From: an uncultured Prevotellaceae bacterium
Lineage (GTDB): Bacteria; Bacteroidota; Bacteroidia; Bacteroidales; Bacteroidaceae
Direction of reading: 5' to 3'
DNA: 64,000 nt
Assembly (NCBI GenBank): GCA_902776665.1
Contig: CACYQZ010000004.1
Coordinates: forward strand, 1-64,000
The notes under the pieces are model-generated. The model was not told where the DNA came from. It saw only the letters and a program-made list of their open reading frames with translations, and searched no databases. The position numbers and the translations under genes were made by a program. This document shows, piece after piece, positions 18,218-26,894 of this stretch. How positions within the stretch are numbered: position 1 is the stretch's first letter; the number at the start of each line of letters is the position of its first letter.

Positions 18218-18225
18218 CAAAATTA
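18218..18225 (-). promoter_or_regulatory. -7 box TAATTTTG of the antiporter gene
   Basis: Reverse complement of CAAAATTA; 7 bases from the start codon. Confidence 0.6.
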
Positions 18226-18288
18226 CACTTTTTCTCTTAAATCTTGAAAATCGCAGACCATAAATTTTGATATTCGTAAAGAATTTCG

Positions 18289-18296
18289 TAAATTTG
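18289..18296 (+). promoter_or_regulatory. -7 box TAAATTTG of ffh
   Basis: Fits TAnnTTTG, 29 bases before ffh. Confidence 0.6.
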
Positions 18297-18325
18297 CACG
18301 CTTTTTTGATAAACCAAGAACCAAT

Positions 18326-19660
18326 ATGTTTGAAAATCTCAGCGAAAGATTAGAACGATCTTTTAAAATACTGAAAGGTGAGGGAAAAATCACCGAGATC
18401 AACGTAGCCGAAACGCTCAAGGACGTGCGCCGCGCACTGCTCGATGCCGACGTGAACTACAAAGTGGCCAAATCGTTCACCGACACGGTGAAGGAGAAGG
18501 CGATGGGTATGAACGTGCTGACGGCCATCAAGCCCGGACAGCTGATGGTGAAACTCGTCCACGACGAACTGGCCGAGTTGATGGGCGGCGAGACCTCTGA
18601 ACTGAACTTGACGCAGAAGCCTGCCATCATCCTGATGTCGGGTTTGCAAGGTTCGGGTAAGACAACATTCAGCGGCAAACTCGCCAATATGCTCAAAACG
18701 AAGAAGCACCGCAAGCCGTTGCTCGTGGCCTGCGACGTCTATCGTCCGGCAGCCATCCAGCAATTGCACGTGGTCGGCGAGCAAATCGGTGTGCCCGTGT
18801 GGTCGGAGCCCGAGAGCAAAGACGTGGTTTCGATTGCCCGAAATGCCTTGCAGGAAGCCCGTGCGAAAGGCTACGACACGGTGATTGTCGATACGGCAGG
18901 TCGTCTGGCGGTCGATGAGGAGATGATGGACGAGATTGCACGTCTGAAAACCGCTCTTCAGCCCGACGAAACGCTGTTCGTGGTCGATTCGATGACGGGT
19001 CAGGATGCGGTGAACACAGCCAAAGAATTCAACGACCGCCTCGACTTCAACGGCGTTGTGCTGACGAAACTCGACGGCGACACCCGCGGTGGTGCGGCCC
19101 TGTCGATTCGCACGGTGGTGACGAAGCCTATCAAGTTCATCGGAACGGGCGAGAAGATGGAAGCCATCGACGTGTTCCATCCCTCGCGAATGGCCGACCG
19201 AATCCTCGGAATGGGCGACGTGGTTTCGCTTGTGGAACGCGCTCAGGAGCAGTTCGACGAGGAGGAAGCGCGTCGTTTGGAGAAGAAAATCCGTAAAAAC
19301 AAGTTCGACTTCAGCGATTTCTATGCCCAGATTCAGCAAATCAAGAAGATGGGCAACATCAAAGACCTCGCTTCGATGATTCCGGGCGTGGGCAAGCAGC
19401 TCAAGGATGTCGATATCGACGACAACGCCTTCAAAAACATCGAGGCCATCATCAATTCGATGACACCCTACGAGCGTGAGCATCCCGAAGCCATCAACCA
19501 GAGTCGCCGAATGCGCATCGCAAAGGGCTCGGGCACGAATATTCAGGAGGTGAATCGCCTGATGAAGCAGTTCGACCAAATGCGCAAGATGATGAAAATG
19601 GTGTCGGGCGGCGGAATGAGCGGTATGAAAGGTTTGATGAGGGGAATGCCGAAGTTTTAG
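18326..19660 (+). CDS. ffh: Signal recognition particle GTPase Ffh
   Basis: A 444-residue SRP54 protein. It has the N helical domain (about 1-85), the G domain with P-loop GLQGSGKTT, DVYRPAAIQQL, DTAGRL and TKLDGDTRGGAAL, and a methionine-rich M domain that ends in KMMKMVSGGGMSGMKGLMRG. It binds 4.5S RNA and signal sequences and delivers ribosomes to FtsY. Its stop codon is followed at once by a short heptad-like repeat and then folD, 36 bases away, so the two may share a transcript. Confidence 0.96.
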   Translation: MFENLSERLERSFKILKGEGKITEINVAETLKDVRRALLDADVNYKVAKSFTDTVKEKAMGMNVLTAIKPGQLMVKLVHDELAELMGGETSELNLTQKPAIILMSGLQGSGKTTFSGKLANMLKTKKHRKPLLVACDVYRPAAIQQLHVVGEQIGVPVWSEPESKDVVSIARNALQEARAKGYDTVIVDTAGRLAVDEEMMDEIARLKTALQPDETLFVVDSMTGQDAVNTAKEFNDRLDFNGVVLTKLDGDTRGGAALSIRTVVTKPIKFIGTGEKMEAIDVFHPSRMADRILGMGDVVSLVERAQEQFDEEEARRLEKKIRKNKFDFSDFYAQIQQIKKMGNIKDLASMIPGVGKQLKDVDIDDNAFKNIEAIINSMTPYEREHPEAINQSRRMRIAKGSGTNIQEVNRLMKQFDQMRKMMKMVSGGGMSGMKGLMRGMPKF

Positions 19661-19696
19661 GAGTTGAGGAGTAAGGAGTAATGGAGTAAAGGAGTT
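19659..19696. repeat. Heptad-like repeat (AGGAGTN) between ffh and folD
   Basis: Units of 7-8 bases built around GGAGT, from the ffh stop codon to the base before the folD ATG. It also places GGAG-like sequence directly before folD. Confidence 0.75.
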
Positions 19697-20566
19697 ATGA
19701 AGTTAATTGACGGAAAAGCCACCGCCGCACAAATCAAGGCGGAAATTGCCGAAAAAGTAGCGAAAATCGTTGCCGAAGGCGGAAAACGACCTCATTTGGC
19801 AGCCATTCTCGTCGGACACGACGGTGGTTCGGAGACTTACGTAAAAAACAAGGTGCTGGCTTGCGAAGCCTGCGGTTTCGAGTCGTCGCTGATTCGTTTC
19901 GAGGACGATGTGACCGAGGAAAAGGTCTTGGAATGTGTCAAAAATCTGAATGAAGACCCCAGCGTCGATGGATTCATCGTGCAGTTGCCGCTGCCGAAGC
20001 ACATCGACGAACAGCGCGTCACCGAGGCCATCGACCCGAAAAAAGACGTCGATGGATTCCACCCCGTGAACGTCGGGCGAATGGCGATTGGCCTGCCGGC
20101 CTTCATTTCGGCCACGCCGCTCGGCATTATGACGCTGCTGCAACGCTACAACATCGAGACGAGCGGCAAGAAATGCGTCGTGCTCGGTCGGTCGAACATC
20201 GTCGGCAAGCCGATGGCACAACTGATGATGCAGAAAGAATGGGGCGACGCCACCGTGACCGTGTGCCACTCGCATTCAAAGACGCTGAAAGACGAATGTC
20301 GCGAGGCCGACATCATCATCGCCGCCATCGGACGACCCGAATTCGTCACTGCCGACATGGTGAAAGACGGTGCGGTGGTCATTGATGTGGGAACGACACG
20401 TGTGCCCGACCCGTCGGCGAAAAGCGGTTTCCGCCTCACGGGCGACGTGAAATTCGACGAGGTGGCACCGAAAAGCTCGTTTATCACGCCTGTGCCAGGT
20501 GGTGTCGGGCCAATGACAATTTGTTCGTTGATGCAAAATACGTTGCAAGCAGCGAGTGAAAAGTGA
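19697..20566 (+). CDS. folD: Bifunctional methylene-THF dehydrogenase/cyclohydrolase
   Basis: A 289-residue enzyme interconverting 5,10-methylene-, 5,10-methenyl- and 10-formyl-tetrahydrofolate. The family signatures are [20 protein letters not shown] (with catalytic Tyr-x-x-x-Lys), [15 protein letters not shown], the Rossmann block [16 protein letters not shown] and the C-terminal [18 protein letters not shown]. It supplies one-carbon units for purines. The final codons and stop lie within a small AGTGAAA repeat. Confidence 0.96.
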   Translation: MKLIDGKATAAQIKAEIAEKVAKIVAEGGKRPHLAAILVGHDGGSETYVKNKVLACEACGFESSLIRFEDDVTEEKVLECVKNLNEDPSVDGFIVQLPLPKHIDEQRVTEAIDPKKDVDGFHPVNVGRMAIGLPAFISATPLGIMTLLQRYNIETSGKKCVVLGRSNIVGKPMAQLMMQKEWGDATVTVCHSHSKTLKDECREADIIIAAIGRPEFVTADMVKDGAVVIDVGTTRVPDPSAKSGFRLTGDVKFDEVAPKSSFITPVPGGVGPMTICSLMQNTLQAASEK

Positions 20567-20582
20567 AAAATGAAAAGTGAAA
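20555..20582. repeat. Heptanucleotide repeat AGTGAAA at the folD stop
   Basis: Four tandem 7-base units (AGTGAAA, AGTGAAA, AATGAAA, AGTGAAA) spanning the end of folD and the leader of the TPR gene. They set the last residues of FolD. Confidence 0.85.
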
Positions 20583-20585
20583 AAA

Positions 20586-20771
20586 ATGAAGGAAAAGGCT
20601 CTCGTTTACTACCAACAAGGCAACGAGCACCGTCGTCGGGGCGACTGGCAGCAGGCGCTGAACTGCTATATGGAAGCCATCGCGCTCGACCCCGAAAGCC
20701 CCGCCGTCGAAGCAAAAAAAATGCTCGACGACATCCTGAATTTCTATCACAAAGACAGCTATAACCCGTAG
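20586..20771 (+). CDS. Small tetratricopeptide-repeat protein
   Basis: A 61-residue protein starting at ATG 20586 (an upstream GTG at 20577 is less likely). The sequence is essentially one TPR helix pair: ALVYYQQGNEHRRRGDWQQA then LNCYMEAIALDPESPAV, followed by one more helix (EAKKMLDDILNFYHKDS). TPRs mediate protein contacts; the partner is unknown. It lies 19 bases after folD and is probably the last gene of the ffh-folD unit. Confidence 0.75.
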   Translation: MKEKALVYYQQGNEHRRRGDWQQALNCYMEAIALDPESPAVEAKKMLDDILNFYHKDSYNP

Positions 20772-20819
20772 CCGTCATAAAAAAACGATAAAATTTTTGT
20801 CGATTCAAGAAAAAATGTC

Positions 20820-20827
20820 TAATTTTG
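20820..20827 (+). promoter_or_regulatory. -7 box TAATTTTG of the vor/kor operon
   Basis: Fits TAnnTTTG, 48 bases before the ferredoxin gene. Confidence 0.6.
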
Positions 20828-20875
20828 CACGAACGCTAACCAAATCATTTATCATCCTTAAAAACTAAAAACATT

Positions 20876-21109
20876 ATGGGAAAAATCAAAGGAGCCATCG
20901 TGGTGAACACGGACCGCTGCAAGGGATGCCAACTGTGCATCGTGGCGTGTCCGAAAAACGTCATTGCACTGGCTGACAAGAAAGTGAATGCGCACGGCTA
21001 CCCCTATGTGGAGCCTGCGAATCCCGACGAGTGCATCGGTTGCGCCTCTTGCGCCATCGTCTGCCCCGACGGATGTATTACAGTTTACAAAAAACGAATG
21101 GAGGACTAA
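20876..21109 (+). CDS. vorD: 2-oxoacid:ferredoxin oxidoreductase, ferredoxin (delta) subunit
   Basis: A 77-residue two-cluster ferredoxin. Two CxxCxxCxxxCP motifs are complete: CKGCQLCIVACP and CIGCASCAIVCP, each binding one 4Fe-4S cluster. It is the first gene of a four-gene operon with three bases to the next gene. It would carry electrons from the TPP-containing catalytic subunits to external ferredoxin. The symbol follows the usual Bacteroidales naming; korD is an equal alternative since substrate cannot be read from the sequence. Confidence 0.85.
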   Translation: MGKIKGAIVVNTDRCKGCQLCIVACPKNVIALADKKVNAHGYPYVEPANPDECIGCASCAIVCPDGCITVYKKRMED

Positions 21110-21112
21110 GCT

Positions 21113-22195
21113 ATGGCAGAACAACGCGAAATTGTATTGATGAAAGGCAACGAAGCCATTGCGCACGCTGCCATTCGCTGCGGATGCGACGGATACTTCG
21201 GCTATCCGATTACGCCGCAGAGTGAAGTGATTGAGACTCTGGCCGAGCTGAAGCCTTGGGAAACGACGGGAATGGTCGTTCTGCAGGCCGAGAGCGAAGT
21301 CGCATCGATTAACATGATTTACGGCGGTGCAGGCGCAGGAAAGCGCGTGCTCACGTCGAGTTCGTCGCCGGGCGTGGCGCTGATGCAGGAAGGCATCGCC
21401 TACATGGCCGGTGCAGAACTGCCAGGCGTGTTTGTGAACGTGCAACGCGGCGGTCCCGGACTGGGAACGATTCAGCCCTCGCAGAGCGACTATTTCCAGG
21501 CGACTCGCGGCGGTGGCAATGGCGACTACTACGTCATCACGCTCGCCCCGAACTCGGTGCAGGAAATGGCTGACTTCGTCGATTTGGCCTTTGAACTGGC
21601 CTTCAAATATCGCAATCCGGCGATGATTCTGTCGGACGGTGTCATCGGTCAGATGATGGAAAAGGTGGTTCTGCCGCCGCAAAAGCCCCGTCGCACCGAA
21701 GAGGAAGTCCTCAAAGAGTGTCCTTGGGCCTCGACCGGTCGCACGAAAAACCGTCAGCCCAACATCATCACCTCGCTCGAACTGACTTCGGAAGTGATGG
21801 AGAAGCGCAACCTGCATCTTCAGGAGAAATACCAGCAGATTCGCGACAACGAAGTGCGCTACGAAACCCAACAGATGGACGGCGCAGAATACCTGATTGT
21901 GGCCTTCGGAAGTGCTGCCCGCATCGCCGAGAAAGCCATGGAGCAAGCCGCCGCGGAAGGACTGAAGGTCGGACTGTTCCGTCCGATTACGCTGTGGCCG
22001 TTCCCCGAGAAGGAAATCGCCGCTGCCGCCAAAGGCAAGAAAGGCGTATTGGTCGTAGAAATCAATGCCGGACAGATGGTTGAAGATGTCCGTCTCTCTG
22101 TGAATGGCGAAGTGCCTGTAGCTCATTTCGGTCGCTTGGGCGGCATCGTTCCCGAGCCCGATGAAATCGTTAACGCCTTAAAAACGAAGTTCTAA
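21113..22195 (+). CDS. vorB: 2-oxoacid:ferredoxin oxidoreductase, alpha subunit (VorB/KorA type)
   Basis: A 360-residue subunit holding the pyrimidine-binding domain (GYPITPQSEVIETL near the N-terminus) and the domain II fold, with the conserved ...RGGPGLGTIQPSQSDYFQATRGG block. Length and subunit split (360+254+180+77) match the enzymes named VorB in Bacteroidales. They oxidise branched-chain 2-oxoacids or 2-oxoglutarate to acyl-CoA while reducing ferredoxin, and may run in reverse to fix CO2. Its stop overlaps the start of the beta subunit gene (TAATG). Confidence 0.9.
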   Translation: MAEQREIVLMKGNEAIAHAAIRCGCDGYFGYPITPQSEVIETLAELKPWETTGMVVLQAESEVASINMIYGGAGAGKRVLTSSSSPGVALMQEGIAYMAGAELPGVFVNVQRGGPGLGTIQPSQSDYFQATRGGGNGDYYVITLAPNSVQEMADFVDLAFELAFKYRNPAMILSDGVIGQMMEKVVLPPQKPRRTEEEVLKECPWASTGRTKNRQPNIITSLELTSEVMEKRNLHLQEKYQQIRDNEVRYETQQMDGAEYLIVAFGSAARIAEKAMEQAAAEGLKVGLFRPITLWPFPEKEIAAAAKGKKGVLVVEINAGQMVEDVRLSVNGEVPVAHFGRLGGIVPEPDEIVNALKTKF

Positions 22196-22959
22196 TGGAA
22201 AATCAAATCATCGCACCAGAAAATCTGGTATATCAGAAACCGACACTGATGAACGACGCCCCGATGCACTACTGCCCGGGCTGCTCGCACGGTGTGGTAC
22301 ACAAGCTCATCGCTGAAGTAATCGAAGAAATGGGCATGGAAGAGAAAACCATCGGCGTTTCGCCCGTCGGCTGCGCCGTGTTTGCCTATAAGTATCTTGA
22401 CATCGACTGGCAGGAAGCCGCCCACGGACGCGCTCCCGCCGTTGCCACCGCCATCAAGCGCCTGTGGCCCGACCGCCTCGTGTTCAGCTATCAGGGCGAC
22501 GGCGACATGGCCTGCATCGGCACCGCCGAAAGCATCCACGCGCTGAATCGCGGCGAAAACATCGCCATGATTTTCATCAACAACGCCATCTACGGCATGA
22601 CTGGCGGACAAATGGCCCCGACGACGCTGCTCGGCCAGAAGACCTCGACCTGCCCCTACGGTCGCCAACCCGACCTGCACGGCTATCCTCTGAACATCAC
22701 CGACCTGGCTTCGCGCCTCGAAGGAACCTGCTACGTGACGCGCCAGAGCGTCGAGTCGGTGCCGTCGATTCGCAAGGCAAAGGCCGCCATTCGCAAGGCT
22801 TTCGAAAACTCGATGGCTGGCAAAGGCTCGTCGCTCGTCGAAATCGTTTCGACCTGCAACAGCGGTTGGAAACTCTCGCCCGTGAAAGCCAACGAATGGA
22901 TGAAGGAGCACATGTTTGAAAAATATGAAAAAGGAGATTTAAAAGACACGACAATATGA
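22195..22959 (+). CDS. vorA: 2-oxoacid:ferredoxin oxidoreductase, beta (TPP-binding) subunit
   Basis: A 254-residue TPP-binding subunit. The cofactor motif is seen as FSYQGDGDMACIG followed by NNAIYGMTGGQ (Mg2+/TPP binding GDGD...N), and the N-terminal HYCPGCSHG Cys pair is typical. It overlaps the alpha-subunit gene by one base and the gamma-subunit gene by four (ATGA), showing tight translational coupling. Confidence 0.9.
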   Translation: MENQIIAPENLVYQKPTLMNDAPMHYCPGCSHGVVHKLIAEVIEEMGMEEKTIGVSPVGCAVFAYKYLDIDWQEAAHGRAPAVATAIKRLWPDRLVFSYQGDGDMACIGTAESIHALNRGENIAMIFINNAIYGMTGGQMAPTTLLGQKTSTCPYGRQPDLHGYPLNITDLASRLEGTCYVTRQSVESVPSIRKAKAAIRKAFENSMAGKGSSLVEIVSTCNSGWKLSPVKANEWMKEHMFEKYEKGDLKDTTI

Positions 22960-23498
22960 AAAAAGAAATTATAATTTCAGGTTTTGGCGGTCAGGGCGTG
23001 CTCTCGATGGGTAAGATTCTGGCCTACTCGGGTCTGATGGAAGACAAGGAAGTGACTTGGATGCCGGCCTACGGACCCGAACAGCGCGGTGGCACGGCCA
23101 ACGTCACGGTGATTGTGAGCGACGACCGCATTTCGTCGCCGATTCTCAGCCAGTACGACGTGGCCATCGTGCTCAACCAACCCTCGCTCGAGAAGTTCTT
23201 GCCGAAGGTGAAGCCCGGCGGCATCCTCATCTACGACGGTTTCGGCATTGCCAATGCGCCGCAGCGCGACGACATCGAGGTCTATCGCATCGACGCGATG
23301 GACAAGGCCGCCGAGATGAAGAACTCGAAAGTTTTCAACATGATTGTCTTGGGCGGACTGCTGAAAGTGTGCCCCGTGGTGACGACAAACGGACTGGAAA
23401 AAGCCCTGTTCAAGTCGCTGCCCGAGCGCCATCACGGCTTGATTCCATTGAACATGGAAGCCGTTGGCGAAGGCATGAAAATCATTCAGAAAATCTAA
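22956..23498 (+). CDS. vorC: 2-oxoacid:ferredoxin oxidoreductase, gamma subunit
   Basis: A 180-residue subunit of the pyruvate/ketoisovalerate oxidoreductase catalytic gamma type, with the opening FGGQGVLSMGKILAYSGL and the GPEQRGGTANVTVIVSD block. It completes the CoA-binding part of the enzyme. The next gene, a GH20 enzyme, begins 25 bases on, and no terminator is seen between them, although their functions are unrelated. Confidence 0.9.
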   Translation: MKKEIIISGFGGQGVLSMGKILAYSGLMEDKEVTWMPAYGPEQRGGTANVTVIVSDDRISSPILSQYDVAIVLNQPSLEKFLPKVKPGGILIYDGFGIANAPQRDDIEVYRIDAMDKAAEMKNSKVFNMIVLGGLLKVCPVVTTNGLEKALFKSLPERHHGLIPLNMEAVGEGMKIIQKI

Positions 23499-23522
23499 TT
23501 TAACCCTCTAAAACCCCAAAAA

Positions 23523-26500
23523 ATGTCACACAAGAGAATTTTCCTGCTCCTGATGACCCTTTGCGTTTGGGTCGCAAGTTCAGTTTCGTATGCAAAAGTA
23601 GAACACATTCTGCCCAGACCACAGCAAGTCACCATCAATTCGGGAAATCCTCTTGTGCTGACAGGGGAAATTCGATTCACCTCGCAGCCGTCGGAGCGCA
23701 TCGCGACCGCTTTTCGCAATTTCATGAACGTGGAAGTGACGGAAAGTGCTTCGGCAGTGGCTGTCACGGTGAATGTCGGAAGGAGCATCGCTGGTTCGTA
23801 CAACCATCAACTGCCCAATTTTCCGAACGAAGCCTATCGACTCGTCGTTGCGCCGAGCGGCATCACCATCGACGCCGTGACAGAAACAGGCGTGCTTCGC
23901 GCCGTTCAGACACTAGCGCAGATGGCCGAAGGCTACGACGGAACGCCCCAACTCGAATGTGTGACCATCACCGACTGGCCCGCGTTCAAACTGCGTGGTC
24001 TGATGCACGACATCGGACGCAGTTTCATCTCGTTTGAAGAGTTGAAAAAGCAAATCAAACTTCTTGCCCGCTTCAAGGTGAACACGTTCCATTGGCATCT
24101 GACCGAGAATCAGGGCTGGCGTTTCGAAGTGAAAGCCTATCCGCAACTGACAAGTTCCTCGTCGATGACGCGTTTCAAAGGAAAATTCTATACTCAGGAT
24201 CAGTGTCGCGAACTTGAAGAACTGGCCTATCAGTATGGCATCACCATCATTCCCGAAATCGACATGCCCGGTCACAGCGGAGCCTTCGAGCGTGCGATGG
24301 GACACTCGATGCAGACCGACCAGGGCGTTGAAGAACTGAAAAAGATTCTCACTGAGGTGGCACAAACTTTCACGCGTTCGCCGTATATCCACATTGGTGG
24401 CGACGAGGTGACCATCTCCTACCCCAATTTCCTGAAAATCATGGGCGACCACGTCCATTCGTTAGGAAAAAAGGTGATTTGTTGGAACAGACTCGTCAGC
24501 GGACCGCCCTCGACGGCCTACTGCGATATGACGCAAATGTGGGCCACGAGTGGAAGAGCCGTGACGGGTATTCCCAACATCGACTGCCGCTACAACTACA
24601 TCAACCACTTCGACGTGTTTGCCGACCTTGCAGGAATCTATCGCAGCAACATCTACTACGCGCAACGCGGAACCAGCGAGGTGGCTGGCACCATCACATC
24701 GGTTTGGAACGACCGCTACATCGTGAAAGAGAGCGACATCATGCTCGAAAACAACGTCTATGCCAGCGTTTTAGCCTCGGCTGAACGCGCTTGGATTGGC
24801 GGTGGAAAGCAGTATATCGAGGTCGGTGGCGCGATTCTACCCAATTCGGGCGACGAATTCGATGAATTTGCCGATTGGGAGCGTCGTTTCCTCTTCCACA
24901 AGGCCCATTCGCTCAAGGACGAGCCGATTCCCTACGTGAAGCAGACGAACATCAAGTGGCAAATCACCGACGCCTTCCCCAACGGCGGCAACTCGTCCAC
25001 AAAATTCCCGCCGGAGACGCTCGGCACACAAGACAGCTATTCGTATCAGGGCAACACCTATTCCGTCGGTCGGGCAACGGGCGCAACCGTCTATCTGCGC
25101 CACGTTTGGGGAACCACCGTGCCGGCCTACTACCCCAATCCGCAACTCAACACGACGGCCTACGCGTGGACCTATGTCTATTCGCCCGTCGAGCAGCAGG
25201 CTGGAGCCATCATCGAGTTCCAAAACTACTCGCGTTCGGAGAAAGATGCCGTTCCTGACAACTATTCTTGGGATAAAAAAGGCTCTCGAATTTGGTTCAA
25301 CGACACTGAAATCAAGGGGCCGCGATGGGATAATGCCGGTGTTTCCATTAACAACGAAACACCGCTGAAAAATGAGAACGCCGTGCGTCGCAAACCTGTC
25401 GTCATCAACCTGAAACAAGGTTGGAACAAAGTGTTTATGAAACTGCCTTACGTCGCTGCCTCGGGCATTCGACTCAACAAATGGATGTTCACCTTCGTCA
25501 TCACCGACAAAGAGGGTAAAAACGCACTCGAAAACCTCGTTTATTCGCCCGACCAGATTCTTGACGACAATGCCAACGACGTTGCTACGCGCATCAGCGA
25601 AATCAACGGTTTTCTGGCAAAAGCCATCGGAACGGACCCCGGTTTTTACAGCGATGAACAGGCACAATCGCTTCGTTCGCTCGTCGAGCAAATCAAGGCG
25701 ACTTTCAGCGACTTCCTTTCCAAAGAAGAGCGAAATCGGCAACTTCAACAACTGAACGAGGCTTTCGATTCGTTTCAAGCCAATGGTTTGATTTTTCCGA
25801 AAGCCAGTACCGACAGCGAAGAATACTGGTACAACTTTTGCTCGACACTACGCGGAAGCCGCTACACGCAGAACAACGGCACTGGCAGCGGTTTGACGGG
25901 CAATGCCAACAACGACACGGGCGACAATGTGCTATGGAAATTCGTGCTCCGCAGCGATGGCACCTACGACATCATCAACTGCGCCGACGGGTCGTATATC
26001 TCGCCCAACTCAGCGTATAACACGCAGATTTTCACTTCTGCCACACAACCCTCGAAAGGTTGGACCATCAAGGCTTCGGGAACGCTCGGAATGTTGATTA
26101 TCACTTGCGGCGACGTCCAACTCAACCAAACCAATCTCAGCGACAAAATCTACAATTGGAGCAACCAATCGACACTCGGCAACGACACCAAGGACGACGG
26201 ATGTCAGTTCAGCATCCGTCCAGTCTATCCGCCCTCGGCCGACGATGCCACCGTGCGCGTCGCCGACACCAACGAAACTACTTCGCCCTCGAACTACGGT
26301 TCGTGGGACAATACGCCGTGGACAAATGGTTGGACGAGCAACGACAACAGCGGAAAGGCTGGTCTGCGCATCACGTCCGAAACGGCACAATTCAATCAGG
26401 CTGTCGATTACTCACGCTATGGTTTTTCCATCAAATCCTCGGGCATCGGTGCCACCGATGTCATCACCCTCACCGCACCCGAAGGCTATGTCATCACGGG

Positions 26501-26855
26501 CTATTCCATGCAGGTGCGCCTGTGGACGGCACATGAGCCCTACACACTGACCAACGAATGGAACTCGGTTTCGCCTGTGACCAACAGTTGGAAGACTTTC
26601 GAGGCCTCCGACCTCCGCGTCGAATCGACATCTTTCAGCATCACAGCGTTGGGCAGCACCAACAACCGCTACCTTTGCATCAGCGATTTCACGGTGACGC
26701 TGAGTCCCAAGACTATATCGGGCATCGGGGACATTGAAAACAAAAGAAACCTCGACGAAACGATGGTTTTCGACCTGCAAGGCCGTAGGATTCACGGCGC
26801 TTCGCTTCCGAAAGGCATTTATATCCGCGACGGGAAAAAATTTGTCGTGAAATAA
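23523..26855 (+). CDS. Large GH20 beta-N-acetylhexosaminidase, secreted
   Basis: A 1110-residue secreted glycosidase with signal peptide (cleavage near SVSYA). It has a GH20b N-terminal domain (about 27-150) and a GH20 TIM barrel from about 155, with FHWHLTENQGWR and the catalytic Asp294-Glu295 pair in HIGGDEV. These cleave terminal GlcNAc/GalNAc using substrate-assisted catalysis. After the barrel come about 600 residues of beta-rich accessory modules, including a ricin- or CBM-like segment with FCSTLRGSRYTQNNG. The end is the Prevotella-type tail MVFDLQGRRIHGASLPKGIY, probably a secretion signal of the type IX kind. A mucin or host-glycan substrate is likely but inferred. Confidence 0.9.
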   Translation: MSHKRIFLLLMTLCVWVASSVSYAKVEHILPRPQQVTINSGNPLVLTGEIRFTSQPSERIATAFRNFMNVEVTESASAVAVTVNVGRSIAGSYNHQLPNFPNEAYRLVVAPSGITIDAVTETGVLRAVQTLAQMAEGYDGTPQLECVTITDWPAFKLRGLMHDIGRSFISFEELKKQIKLLARFKVNTFHWHLTENQGWRFEVKAYPQLTSSSSMTRFKGKFYTQDQCRELEELAYQYGITIIPEIDMPGHSGAFERAMGHSMQTDQGVEELKKILTEVAQTFTRSPYIHIGGDEVTISYPNFLKIMGDHVHSLGKKVICWNRLVSGPPSTAYCDMTQMWATSGRAVTGIPNIDCRYNYINHFDVFADLAGIYRSNIYYAQRGTSEVAGTITSVWNDRYIVKESDIMLENNVYASVLASAERAWIGGGKQYIEVGGAILPNSGDEFDEFADWERRFLFHKAHSLKDEPIPYVKQTNIKWQITDAFPNGGNSSTKFPPETLGTQDSYSYQGNTYSVGRATGATVYLRHVWGTTVPAYYPNPQLNTTAYAWTYVYSPVEQQAGAIIEFQNYSRSEKDAVPDNYSWDKKGSRIWFNDTEIKGPRWDNAGVSINNETPLKNENAVRRKPVVINLKQGWNKVFMKLPYVAASGIRLNKWMFTFVITDKEGKNALENLVYSPDQILDDNANDVATRISEINGFLAKAIGTDPGFYSDEQAQSLRSLVEQIKATFSDFLSKEERNRQLQQLNEAFDSFQANGLIFPKASTDSEEYWYNFCSTLRGSRYTQNNGTGSGLTGNANNDTGDNVLWKFVLRSDGTYDIINCADGSYISPNSAYNTQIFTSATQPSKGWTIKASGTLGMLIITCGDVQLNQTNLSDKIYNWSNQSTLGNDTKDDGCQFSIRPVYPPSADDATVRVADTNETTSPSNYGSWDNTPWTNGWTSNDNSGKAGLRITSETAQFNQAVDYSRYGFSIKSSGIGATDVITLTAPEGYVITGYSMQVRLWTAHEPYTLTNEWNSVSPVTNSWKTFEASDLRVESTSFSITALGSTNNRYLCISDFTVTLSPKTISGIGDIENKRNLDETMVFDLQGRRIHGASLPKGIYIRDGKKFVVK

Positions 26856-26894
26856 TTGTTTTTTTAAATCGGAAGGTTTAAAAAACGACCGAAA

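Noticed and set aside
26863..26892. A/T inverted repeat between the first GH20 gene and mfd as terminator
   Set aside because: The TTTTTTAAA/TTTAAAAAA stem has only A-T pairs and would be too weak to call.
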